NCBI GenBank assembly: GCA_031272575.1
Contig: JAISTO010000060.1
Coordinates: forward strand, 1-10,334
Source: Treponema sp.
GTDB taxonomy: Bacteria > Spirochaetota > Spirochaetia > Treponematales > Breznakiellaceae
DNA: 10,334 nt
Direction of reading: 5' to 3'
Position 1 is the first letter of the stretch. The number at the start of each line of letters is the position of its first letter. A program made the position numbers and the translations under genes. Below are positions 1-7,800 of this stretch, one piece after another. The notes under the pieces are model-generated. The model had not been told where the DNA came from, ran no database searches, and saw only the letters and a program-made list of their open reading frames with translations.

Positions 1-168
1 CGCTACCCCCCAATCAGGGACCGGGTGGGGGGGCGTTGCGGGGGGGTATCCCCCCCGCTGGGGGGGGGAGCGGAGAACGGCGCGGGGGGGTAGGGGCGTT
101 GCATGCAACGCCTCCCCGAGGGGATGCCCCCCGCGCCGTTCGCAGCGAGGGGGGGGGCTCCCCCCCTC
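1..168. repeat. nested G/C-run palindromic repeat
   Basis: Three stacked inverted repeats are visible. First, seven G, then TAT, then seven C at 40-56. Second, perfect 15-bp arms at 75-89 (GAACGGCGCGGGGGG) and 127-141 enclose a perfect 18-bp palindrome at 95-112 centred on GCATGC. Third, nine G, then CT, then seven C at about 149-166. The block sits inside an open reading frame. Its plan of outer arms around an inner palindrome resembles the elements at 1109-1244 and 3324-3492. It is probably a dispersed intragenomic repeat (REP/BIME-like in structure); copy number cannot be judged here. Confidence 0.7.
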
Positions 169-377
169 ATCATTTTCTTGCCGCGTACGCTGAGGCGATC
201 CGGGCGCTGCCTGAGGGTATCGAGGCTGCGCGGGAGCCCCTCTTTGCCACTCTGATGCCCCTGGCCGCGGCGCTGCACTACCGCCGGGGACATCTGGATC
301 CGTCCGCGCTGGTGAGGGAGACGAAGCTGTGGGCGCTCGAGCGGATCGGGCGGGTGCGGGAAGGGGCGCCATGCTGA
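3..377 (+). CDS. 3' part of an unidentified protein, upstream of a metal ABC transporter
   Basis: The frame is open from the left edge, so this is probably the end of a gene starting outside the window; the only in-window start candidate is a TTG at 36, inside a repeat. The first ~45 codons (to about 168) are G/C-run palindromic repeat DNA and give an implausible Gly/Pro/Arg-rich peptide. From about codon 55 the product looks like real protein: an Ala/Leu-rich helical stretch beginning FLAAYAEAIRALPEG and ending with LWALERIGRVREGAPC. I do not recognise the family; it does not resemble the C-terminus of a ZnuA-type binding protein as I know it. The stop at 375-377 overlaps the ATPase ATG at 371 by 7 bases, which suggests the same operon and translational coupling. 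Alternatively, only the last ~70 codons belong to a real gene disrupted or extended by the repeat. Confidence 0.45.
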   Translation, partial: LPPNQGPGGGALRGGIPPAGGGSGERRGGVGALHATPPRGDAPRAVRSEGGGSPPHHFLAAYAEAIRALPEGIEAAREPLFATLMPLAAALHYRRGHLDPSALVRETKLWALERIGRVREGAPC

Positions 378-1264
378 CGCGCCACGGGGAGGGGGGGATC
401 GCGCTCCACTTTGACCGCGTCTCGTTCGCGTACGGGGGGCTCGAGGTGCTGCGGGACGCGAGTTTCCATGTGCACGAGGGGGAGTTCGTCGCGCTCGTGG
501 GGCCGAACGGGGCCGGCAAGACGACGATCCTGCGCCTCGCGCTGGGCCTGGAAAAAGCCGCGTCCGGCCGGATCACGCTCTTCGGCAGCGAGGGGGGGGG
601 CGGCCGCGGCCTCGTGGGTTACGCGCCCCAGCAGGCCGGGGCCGGAGCGGGCTTCCCGATCAGCGTCTCCGGGGTGGTCCGCATGGGAGCCCTCGCTCCG
701 TTCTCGCGGCGGGGGGCGCCGGAGGGGGCGGTCGCCGAGGCGCTGGACCTGATGGGCATAGCGGACCTGGCGGCGCGTCCCTTTGACGCGCTCTCCGGCG
801 GGCAGCGCCGCCGCGTACTCGTGGCCCGCGCCCTGGTGTGCCGTCCCCGGCTCCTCGCGCTGGACGAGCCCGCGGCCAACATGGACGCTGAGAGCGAGGA
901 GCGCCTCTACCGCGTGCTCGGCGCCCTCAAAGGCCGGGCCGCTATCCTCCTGGTGACGCACGACATGACTTACGTGAGTTCCCTGGTGGACCGTGTGCTC
1001 TGCCTCGAGGGGGGCGCGGGCGTCATCGTCCAGCATCGCACCGCAAGCGAGGGCCCCGGCACCGCGCGCATCCTGCACGGTGAATCCCTGCCGGGGGATG
1101 TTTGTGGGGGGAATTGGGAATTGGGAATCGGGAATTGGGACTCGAGCGTGGTTCGACAGTCTCGCGCAGTACTGCCATGCATGTCGGCAGTACCAGAAAC
1201 CCGCGAAGTACTCTCCAAGTCCCAAGTCCCAATTCCCAATTCCCAAGCAGGCAACAACCTATGA
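371..1264 (+). CDS. znuC: ABC transporter ATP-binding protein, zinc/manganese-type
   Basis: Cytoplasmic ATPase that powers import of a divalent metal (Zn, Mn or Fe) through the adjacent ABC-3 permease. All nucleotide-binding motifs are present in the 297-residue product: Walker A GPNGAGKT at 44-51, Q-loop near 87-88, signature LSGGQ at 141-145, Walker B LLALDEP at 161-167 and H-loop THD with His197. The ATG at 371 is preferred over in-frame starts further upstream because the family homology begins soon after it and it overlaps the previous stop. The natural C-terminus appears to lie near residue 246 (GESLPGDV). Residues ~247-292 are translated from a palindromic heptamer repeat (1109-1244) and look like an acquired tail. 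The stop overlaps the permease start by 4 bases (ATGA). The coding sequence has nine consecutive G at 592-600. The symbol is given by family; the metal cannot be read from sequence. Confidence 0.88.
   Translation: MLTRHGEGGIALHFDRVSFAYGGLEVLRDASFHVHEGEFVALVGPNGAGKTTILRLALGLEKAASGRITLFGSEGGGGRGLVGYAPQQAGAGAGFPISVSGVVRMGALAPFSRRGAPEGAVAEALDLMGIADLAARPFDALSGGQRRRVLVARALVCRPRLLALDEPAANMDAESEERLYRVLGALKGRAAILLVTHDMTYVSSLVDRVLCLEGGAGVIVQHRTASEGPGTARILHGESLPGDVCGGNWELGIGNWDSSVVRQSRAVLPCMSAVPETREVLSKSQVPIPNSQAGNNL
1109..1244. repeat. inverted heptamer-array element with palindromic core, inside the ATPase gene
   Basis: The left arm (1109-1143) is five 7-bp units: GGGAATT, GGGAATT, GGGAATC, GGGAATT, GGGACTC. 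The right arm (1217-1244) is four inverted units: AAGTCCC twice, then AATTCCC twice. Between them lies a ~73-bp core with an 8-bp inverted repeat, GTACTGCC at 1169-1176 and GGCAGTAC at 1186-1193, around an ATGCAT-containing loop. The DNA could fold into one long hairpin. It lies entirely within the ATPase reading frame with no stop, and ends 16 bases before the permease ATG. Confidence 0.85.
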
Positions 1265-2094
1265 CCTTATTGAAAGAATTCCTGGAAGCCCTCCTTGCGC
1301 CGGGCTTTCCTTTTTTGCGGAATGCGCTGCTGGCGTCTTTGCTGCAGGCGGTGCTCTTTGGGGTGCTGGGCGCGCTGGTGACGGTGCGGCGCATCGCGAG
1401 CCTGGCAGGGGCGGTCTCGCACGCGGCGCTGGGGGGCATCGGCATGGCGCTCTTTTTCGGGGCCCTGGGGCTCGCGCTCCCCCCGCTTGCGGGCGCGCTG
1501 ATCTTCGCGCTCCTCTCGGCGCTCGTGATTGGGCTCGTCTCGCGGCGGGGCCGCGGCCAGGAGGACACGGTGATCAACGCGATCTGGGCCATCGGCATGA
1601 GTGTGGGTATCCTCTTCCTGGCCAGGACCCCCGGCTACGCGGACCCGCAGAGTTACCTCTTCGGCAACATCCTGCTGGTATCCGGCCGGGAGCTCCTGCT
1701 GCTGGCGCTGCTCGACGGGGCCGCGCTCTTTCTGGCCTGGCGCTTTTACCCGCAGATCCAGGCCTGCGCCTTCGACGAGGACTTCGCCCGCGTCCGCGGC
1801 GTCCCGGCGCGGGCCGTCTTCTTCTGCCTGCTCGCCTTTGTCGCGGCCGCCATCGTCCTGCTGCAGAGTTCGGTCGGCATCGTCATGGTGATCGCCATGC
1901 TCACCCTGCCGGCAGGCTGCGCCGCGCCCCGCTCCCGCAGCCTCGCCGCTCTCATGCTCCGCGCCTCGCTCTTCGCCGCGCTCTTCTCGCTCAGCGGGGT
2001 CATCGCCGGCTGGTTCCTCGACCTCCCTGCCGGCGCCCTCACCGTGGTGGCCGCGGGGGTGGGGTTTCTGTGCAGGAGGGGGGGGAGGGGGTAA
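1261..2094 (+). CDS. znuB: metal ABC transporter permease, ABC-3 (ZnuB/TroC/MntB) family
   Basis: Inner-membrane channel subunit that pairs with the ATPase at 371-1264. The product has 277 residues, normal for the family. Hydrophobic segments lie near 22-42, 60-93, 105-121, 140-160, 184-203, 205-222, 229-253 and 258-270, consistent with 7-9 membrane helices. Family motifs seen are SLAGAVSHAALGGIG (47-61), NAIWAIGMSVGILF (106-119), SYLFGNIL (131-138) and LTLPAG (214-219). The ATG at 1261 is chosen because it overlaps the ATPase stop (ATGA) and family homology starts there; an in-frame upstream start near 1102 would add only repeat-derived residues. No clear Shine-Dalgarno precedes it, so expression probably relies on coupling. 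The C-terminus is a short basic tail encoded by a G-run that also carries the region before the rtcB ribosome binding site. No binding-protein gene is visible in the window. Confidence 0.9.
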   Translation: MTLLKEFLEALLAPGFPFLRNALLASLLQAVLFGVLGALVTVRRIASLAGAVSHAALGGIGMALFFGALGLALPPLAGALIFALLSALVIGLVSRRGRGQEDTVINAIWAIGMSVGILFLARTPGYADPQSYLFGNILLVSGRELLLLALLDGAALFLAWRFYPQIQACAFDEDFARVRGVPARAVFFCLLAFVAAAIVLLQSSVGIVMVIAMLTLPAGCAAPRSRSLAALMLRASLFAALFSLSGVIAGWFLDLPAGALTVVAAGVGFLCRRGGRG

Positions 2095-2098
2095 GGAG
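2093..2098 (+). promoter_or_regulatory. ribosome binding site for rtcB
   Basis: AAGGAG lies 6 bases before the ATG at 2105 and overlaps the permease stop codon TAA (2092-2094). It fixes the rtcB start and suggests that rtcB is translated from the transporter transcript. Confidence 0.75.
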
Positions 2099-2104
2099 TA
2101 CCGT

Positions 2105-3325
2105 ATGATTCAATGGGAAAATGATGAAAACGCGCTGCCGATTGTTTCGTGGTGCGCGGATGCGGATGACCTGACGAAAGCGCAGGCGCGGAATCTGGCG
2201 AACCATCCGGCGCTGCGGGAGCGGGTGTGCCTGATGCCGGACGCGCATGTGGGTTACGGGATGCCTATTGGCGGGGTGATCGCCTGCGCGGACGCGGTGA
2301 TCCCCAACGCGGTGGGGGTGGATATCGGCTGCGGCATGGGGACGGTGAAGACGAACCTGCGGGTGGAGCAGCTTGGCGGCATGGCGCAATTGCGGGATAT
2401 CGTCAACGCGATAAAGGCGCGGATTCCAGTGGGCGAAGGCCATGCCCGGCGGGAGGCGCTGGACTGGGAGGGCTTTGAGTCGTGGCGCGATTCGCTTGCG
2501 GGCGGCGAGGTGCCGGCGTGGTGCACCCCGCAGGGCGACAAACTGGACCATCACAATCTGGGCACTCTGGGCGGCGGGAATCATTTCATCGAGATTCAAA
2601 AAAGCGAGTCGGGCGAGGTCTGGGTCATGCTGCATTCAGGCTCGCGGAACCTGGGGCAGCGTATCGCCACCCATTATCACAAAGCCGCCCAGGCCCTCAA
2701 CGCCGAAATGGGCGCCGCGCTTCCGGACCCGCAGTTGGCCTGGCTTCCCTCGGAGCACGAACTCGGCGCTGCCTATATCCGCGACATGAATACCGCCCTT
2801 GCCTACGCCCGGGAAAACCGCCGCATAATGATGGCCTGCGTACAGGAGGTGCTCGCCGGTTTTTTCCCTGACATCGAGTATTCGTTTGAAGTGAACATAC
2901 ACCACAACTACGCGGCTCTGGAAACGCATAACGGCGTCTCGTACTGGATTCACCGCAAAGGCGCGACCAGCGCCAAGGCAGGCGAGACGGGGATCATCCC
3001 CGGCAGCATGGGGACCGCCTCGTACATCGTGGAGGGGCTTGGCAGCGAGCGCTCGTTTCAGTCCTGCTCGCACGGCGCGGGGCGGCGGCTTGGCCGGGGC
3101 CAGGCGAACCGCACCCTCACGCTGGAAGAGTGCAACGCGGCCATGCAGGGCATAGTCTACGACCGCTTCAGCCTTTCCCGCACCAAAGGCGCTGACGGCC
3201 AAAAACTCCACGACCTGAGCGAGGCCCCGCCCGCCTACAAGGACATCAACATGGTGATTGCCGCCGAAGACGATCTGGTAAAGCCGCTGGTCCGCCTCAC
3301 GCCCCTCGCAGTCGTGAAGGGGTGA
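2105..3325 (+). CDS. rtcB: RNA-splicing ligase RtcB
   Basis: GTP- and Mn2+-dependent RNA ligase that joins 2',3'-cyclic phosphate (or 3'-phosphate) ends to 5'-OH ends in RNA repair and tRNA splicing; cytoplasmic. The product is 406 residues, close to the 408 of E. coli RtcB. Expected motifs are in order: PDAHVGYGMPIGG (45-57), GVDIGCGM with metal ligands Asp73 and Cys76 (71-78), GTLGGGNHF with Asn159/His160 (153-161), LHSGSRNLG with His177 (176-184), NIHHNY (265-270), RKGATSA (284-290), IPGSMG (298-303) and HGAGRRLGR (323-331), whose His323 corresponds to the guanylylated nucleophile. EAPPAYKD is at 373-380. The catalytic set appears intact. The ATG has a strong ribosome binding site. No archease or RtcA/RtcR gene is visible next to it. 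The stop codon runs directly into the repeat element at 3324. Confidence 0.96.
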   Translation: MIQWENDENALPIVSWCADADDLTKAQARNLANHPALRERVCLMPDAHVGYGMPIGGVIACADAVIPNAVGVDIGCGMGTVKTNLRVEQLGGMAQLRDIVNAIKARIPVGEGHARREALDWEGFESWRDSLAGGEVPAWCTPQGDKLDHHNLGTLGGGNHFIEIQKSESGEVWVMLHSGSRNLGQRIATHYHKAAQALNAEMGAALPDPQLAWLPSEHELGAAYIRDMNTALAYARENRRIMMACVQEVLAGFFPDIEYSFEVNIHHNYAALETHNGVSYWIHRKGATSAKAGETGIIPGSMGTASYIVEGLGSERSFQSCSHGAGRRLGRGQANRTLTLEECNAAMQGIVYDRFSLSRTKGADGQKLHDLSEAPPAYKDINMVIAAEDDLVKPLVRLTPLAVVKG

Positions 3326-3492
3326 GTAGGGAGTAGGGAGTAGGGAGTGGGGAGTGGGGGGCGCGGAGCGCTTGGGGAGTAGATTGCGCCTGGCGCGTAA
3401 GTTGCGCGTACTACCGGACAGTTTCACGGCAGCACGCGCTTCCCACTTGCAACACGCCCCCTACTCCCTACTTCCTATTCCCCACTCCCCCT
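3324..3492. repeat. inverted heptamer-array element between convergent genes
   Basis: The left arm (3324-~3362) is a run of GGGAGTA/GGGAGTG 7-bp units. The right arm (~3456-3492) is inverted units such as CCCTAC, TCCTAT and CCCCACT with the same period. The ~93-bp core carries an imperfect 12-bp stem, 3404-3415 (GCGCGTACTACC) against 3428-3439 (GGCAGCACGCGC), matching at 10 of 12 positions with a 12-base loop. The plan is the same as at 1109-1244 but with a different heptamer and core. The element starts at the last two bases of the rtcB stop codon. It may act as a transcription barrier between rtcB and jetD; no U-tract terminator is evident. Confidence 0.8.
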
Positions 3493-3534
3493 CCTTCGTG
3501 CGCCTTTGTGGTGGTATATTATGATCTCTCTTTC

Positions 3535-3560
3535 CTCGTTTCTCGTTTCTCGTTTCTCTT
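3535..3560. repeat. short 7-bp tandem repeat (CGTTTCT)
   Basis: About three and a half copies of TCGTTTC occur in tandem, followed by a pyrimidine-rich tract to about 3585. This fills the gap between the larger repeat element and the jetD stop codon. The 7-bp period matches that of the two inverted arrays in the window, but no inverted partner arm is seen nearby. Confidence 0.7.
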
Positions 3561-3601
3561 TCCTCCCTCCCCCCTCCTTCCTCGACCACCGTTCAAAAAT
3601 C

Positions 3602-4870
3602 CTACCGGTAGTCGATAATTTCCTGCTCGACTCCCCGGCGGGTCTCTTCGATGCGGCGGAGGAGCGCGGCAAGAGAGGGGACGGCTTTGGTGTCAGCGCG
3701 GATTTTCTTTGTTTCCTGGAGTATGCTTGCGTCGAGAGGGCGGGCCAGGGGAAGGTAGCGGTCGAAGACCGCATCGTCCATGTACACCGGCGTCACCGGA
3801 TAGCGGGCGGCGGCAGGTTCCGCGGCGGGCGTCGCGGCGGGCGTCGCTGCGGGCGCGGCGGTGCGGACTATATCCGCAATGCGCTGCAGAATCAGGATGC
3901 CTCCCGGGTCCAGATCGCCCGCATGATAAAACGCAAAACCGGAGGCCGCGAGGACGCCGAGCAGCGCGGCGACGGCCTCGTTGGGATAGCCGCCCGAATA
4001 GACCATGCAGTCGTAAGGGGTGGGGGGGCCGCCGCGAAGCCGCTGGGAGAGCACGTAAAAGGTTTCCTTGTTTTCGATAGTGAGAACGGCGGGGCGCGGC
4101 GGGTTCGCGAGCGCTCTTGCGCGGGCGAGCGCTTGTATGCTTGCGAGCGGCAGCCCGAGGATAAGCCCCTCGCTGTTCACGAGCGGGGGGCCGGCAGAGC
4201 GCTCCTTGTACTCCAGCGCGATTTTCCCCGCGATGAGGGTTTCGGGGAAAGAGCGGCGGAGGCTTTCGAGGGGCGGCGCCGCGATTCCCTTTCGGCGCGC
4301 TGCCTGCGCCCACGGGATAAAAAGCGCGAGCACTTGTTCGAGGCGTTTGGAGTCGTTGAAAAGCGCCACCGAGAACGCCCGCGCCGTCATGCGCGGGTGT
4401 TCCGGCAGCGCGTCGAGGAGGCGGATCAGGTCCCGCATGGCGTCCGCGTCTATGGCCTCGCCCGGTTCTGAGCGGCCAATCCGCGAGACGACAAAACGCA
4501 AAAAGGCGTCCGCCGGGCGCTCATAAATGAGCGCTTGCATTTCCTGCGCGCGGAGGGCCGGGGCCTTTTTGCCGAGGAGCCCGAAGAGCGCGCCGGTGTC
4601 TTTGCAGGTGAGGGTGTGCAGGCGCTCGCCTTTGCCGCGCTTTTCCCATTTGAGTGACACAAGCCCCGCCCGCTCAAGTGACTCCGCGGCTTCGAGGTAC
4701 GATTCTTTTTCGTCAGCGGACGCGGTGTCGAAGGCCGGAAACACCGCGGCCGAACGAAGGCGCAGGGAAATTGGAGTGTTTTGGCTTTCACCCTTTTTTG
4801 ACATTCGGGCGGCCGCGGCAAAGCAGCGGCTTGTAAACGCCTCCGCGATGCGTCTTTCCCATTCAGTCAT
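3602..4870 (-). CDS. jetD: Wadjet nuclease subunit JetD (Toprim domain)
   Basis: DNA-cleaving subunit of the Wadjet plasmid-restriction complex. In the family JetD (MksG) has a topoisomerase VI A-like Toprim fold and cuts DNA after loop extrusion by JetABC. The product is 422 residues. The N-terminal part (about 1-255) has helical, winged-helix-like character. The Toprim domain follows: the glutamate motif LTIENKET (Glu266), a Gly-rich YSGGYPNEA turn (291-299) and the acidic motif HAGDLDPGG with Asp319 and Asp321. These metal-binding residues are present, so the enzyme looks active. A low-complexity Ala/Pro/Thr stretch (about 338-356) interrupts the late Toprim region and is encoded by a short tandem repeat. 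The ATG overlaps the end of jetC by 8 bases (ATGACTGA). A weak GGAG lies 10 bases upstream. It is the last gene of the operon. Confidence 0.92.
   Translation of the reverse strand: MTEWERRIAEAFTSRCFAAAARMSKKGESQNTPISLRLRSAAVFPAFDTASADEKESYLEAAESLERAGLVSLKWEKRGKGERLHTLTCKDTGALFGLLGKKAPALRAQEMQALIYERPADAFLRFVVSRIGRSEPGEAIDADAMRDLIRLLDALPEHPRMTARAFSVALFNDSKRLEQVLALFIPWAQAARRKGIAAPPLESLRRSFPETLIAGKIALEYKERSAGPPLVNSEGLILGLPLASIQALARARALANPPRPAVLTIENKETFYVLSQRLRGGPPTPYDCMVYSGGYPNEAVAALLGVLAASGFAFYHAGDLDPGGILILQRIADIVRTAAPAATPAATPAAEPAAARYPVTPVYMDDAVFDRYLPLARPLDASILQETKKIRADTKAVPSLAALLRRIEETRRGVEQEIIDYR
3803..3859 (-). repeat. in-frame 12-bp tandem repeat in jetD (Ala-Ala-Thr-Pro units)
   Basis: GCGGCGGGCGTC-like units on the plus strand encode repeating AATP/AAEP residues at about 338-356 of JetD. 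The repeat is a multiple of three, so copy-number change would lengthen or shorten a linker without shifting frame. Confidence 0.65.
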
Positions 4871-7800
4871 TACGATCGTACTCCATGTCGATACTTTCCA
4901 GTTCGGCTATGCTGGCGCAGTCACGCACCCGCAGCGCGTTTCCGGCGCGGCTGATCAAATTGATGCGGTTCATAAACGGCGCGATAGCGTCAATTTTTTC
5001 GGGAGGCGCGGAAAGCAGCAACTGCAGATTCAGGGTTTGATAAAACGCGAGTATCTTGCCGATGCGCTCGTCGTCCATGCGGTTGAAGGCCTCGTCAAAA
5101 ATGACGAGGCGCACGGTCGTTTCCGGCTGCGCCTTGTAGAACCGGTAAAAACTCGCGGCAATGGCCACATAGTAAGGCGTCTGTGATTCGCCGCCAGACT
5201 TTTCCTTCAGCACTTTCGAGAGTGACAGTTCCAGCGGCAGACCGGTAGCCGCGTCAATGGTGTCGGTTTCTTTTATGCGTATGTCATAATGAAAATAGGT
5301 GCGATAGTCGCAGATGTCCCGCAGTTCTTTTGAGTCAAGCGGCGAGTCGAGTATTTTTTGAAAGAGGCGCTCCGCGGCCTCCCGCTCCTTCGGGTCAACC
5401 AACTGCGCGAAGATGCCGCCTTCTTCCAGAGTGGGAATTTTTGCCGCCTCGCGGATAACCTGAATCTGCCCGCGCCGCTCGCTCAGTTCCTCCAGCGTAA
5501 AGCGGTACTGATCCCGCCCGAAATGCAGAGTGCGGAGTATCTCGTTTATGCCGTTAAAACTTTCTTTGGCCTCTTCGATATGTTCGTTGAGACGGGAGAT
5601 AAAGTGATCTTTAAATTCTTTTTCCGCGTCCAGATACGCGGCCGCGATTTTTTCCCGGTACGCGGGCAGGTCTGAAGTTTCCAATCGTTTGAGCAGCGTT
5701 TCGGCCTCCGCGTTTTCCCGCGGTTCCACACCGAGGAGGTAGTGAAACTCGGCCTCGTAATCCCGCACCAGTTTCGTGTACTCTTTTTTGAGCGAGTCGG
5801 TGCGGGTGCGAAAGCCCTTGAGCGTTGACTCGTAAGTGGCGCTCAGTTCCGCGATGGGAGCGGCGGCAAGTTTCTCGGCCGCGTACGCTTCGCAGTCAGC
5901 AATCATAGCGGGACGCGCGGCGCCGAAACTTCGTATCGCTTCGGTTTTTTCTTCCGCCGCGCGGGCGCAGTGCTCGAGACGCTCACGAAGCGTTTCCCGC
6001 TTGCTTTGCAGATTCCCCTTTTGCACTTGCTGGCGGTCATTGTCAGTTTTGAGCAGCGCGAGCTGTGTTTCGATTTCGCCGCGCCGTTCCTCCAGCGCGC
6101 GGAACGATTGGGTGTCGAGGCCCGCGAGAGCCGCTTCCGCCGCGGCCAGGTCTGACTGGAGATTTTTGCAATCGGCCAGGGCGGGATAGCAGTACTTGAG
6201 CTCAGGCAGACTCTGCAGCACACGGCCGCGCAAGTCCGCGGCGGCCGCCGCTTCGCGTTCCGCTTTTTCCGCGGCAGAGAGGACCGCCTCGAGGCGCTCC
6301 ACTTCCGCCCGCAAAAACGCCTGCCGCTCTTTCAGCGCGGCAGCGCCCAGGTAATGCCGGCGGTACACATCTTCTTTAATGCGGGACGCGGTGTGGTTGT
6401 GGTACGTCATGCACTCTTTGGTGACCGCCGACTCGTACGTTTTAAGGCTGCCGATATCGGCCCGCATGACGCGGCCCAGAATAAAGTCAAGGTAGATGCG
6501 GGCGTAACTTTCCGCGCTGACCAGTTCGGCAAGCGAGCCCCGCCTCACTTCCGCGCCGCGCATCTTCGCGATGTTGGGAATAAGCGCGCCCGCGACGGAA
6601 CGGGGGAGGCGGTGGTAGACCTCGAGCGCTTTTTGAAAGTCATCGGGATTCACGAGCAGGGCGAAGCGCTGGGTGTTGAGCCAACCCTCCACCGCGTCAA
6701 CCCAGGCGGCGTCCGTTACTTCCGCGGCCTCGGCCAGGAAAAACGCCGCTATGCCCGCCTGCTCAAGCGCGGCCCGCAGCTCGCGCGCGTAATCGGGATA
6801 GCGCTGTATGCCCCGCTCAATGTCGGCCAGTTCCGCTTGATGCTCCCGCAGCGTCCGCGCCGCGTCCTCTTTCTGCCTGCCCGCGCGGTATTGGTCATCC
6901 TGCAGTTTTTTGCATTCGCTCTCAAGCGCGGCGCGTTCCCCGTCAAAGTTTTCCGAAAGGGGACGGGCGAGCAGGGCTTCGCACTGACTTTTCAGGAGGG
7001 CATATTGTTCTGCCTGCGTCTTGCGGCCCGCAAGGTCGTTTTTGATACGCGCAATCCGCGCCGTTATTTCCTCGTAGAGCCGGTGCGCGTCGTTCGCCGC
7101 GAGGCTCCGGTCGACCGCGCGGAGTTCCTGTTCAAGGTCGAGGCGCTTTTGCGCAAGGGCGGCGAGAGTGCGGCTTAGCGCGTCGAGTTCGTTTTCCGCC
7201 GCCGCAATGCCGGCCGCGCTGCGCTCCTGATCCTGGCGCAGGTTTTCAAACTCAATGCGCAGTTTGAGATATTCCTGCTTCACGATGAGGTCGTCGTACT
7301 TCTTCCATTCGGCGGCCTTGGCGCAAATCTTTTTCAGGGCCTCGATTTTGAGCGACGCGTTTTTTGCCTGCCGATCCGCTTCCTTGTAGTTTTCGAGATT
7401 CTGTTTCATGTCAGAAATGGACACCGGATGTTCATCGAGGATGAAATCGCAGACAAATTGATCGATGGAATGCAGCGGTTTAAAACCGATGGAACGGGTA
7501 AGCGAATCGAGGTACGGATTCACATCGGCCTGACGTTTCCAGACACCGAGCCGGTTGCTGAGATCGCGGATGTAAATGCGCTTGTTTTCAGAAAGTTCCG
7601 CCCCGAGATCTTTCAACAAATCTCTCCACTGACGGGATACGAGGGGCCTGCCGTTTTCCGCGCTGACCGCAAGTGACGCAACGGCGATGTCCTGCCCGAT
7701 CCAAAAATGTTCCGTGTAGGAATTGTCACTACGCGCCTCGATGCAGACCCCGCAGGCAAAACGCGCCTCTTTCGCCGGGCCGCTCCATTCGAGCATGACA

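Noticed and set aside
278..1246. 322-residue minus-strand frame opposite the ABC ATPase
   Set aside because: Shadow of a GC-rich gene; the plus strand has a full set of ABC ATPase motifs in order, and the minus-strand product is low-complexity and Arg/Ala/Pro-rich.
3404..3439. Rho-independent terminator for rtcB
   Set aside because: The stem is imperfect and is not followed by a T-run on either strand, so it is better described as part of the repeat core.
3324..3492. CRISPR array
   Set aside because: Units are 7 bp and contiguous with no spacers of uniform length, and no cas genes are present.
3506..4471. 321-residue plus-strand frame opposite jetD
   Set aside because: Begins in the pyrimidine repeat and is Arg/Gly-rich; jetD on the minus strand has clear Toprim motifs.
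6354..7178. 274-residue plus-strand frame opposite jetC
   Set aside because: Lies wholly inside the jetC coiled-coil and hinge region; no recognisable domain, and jetC is intact on the other strand.
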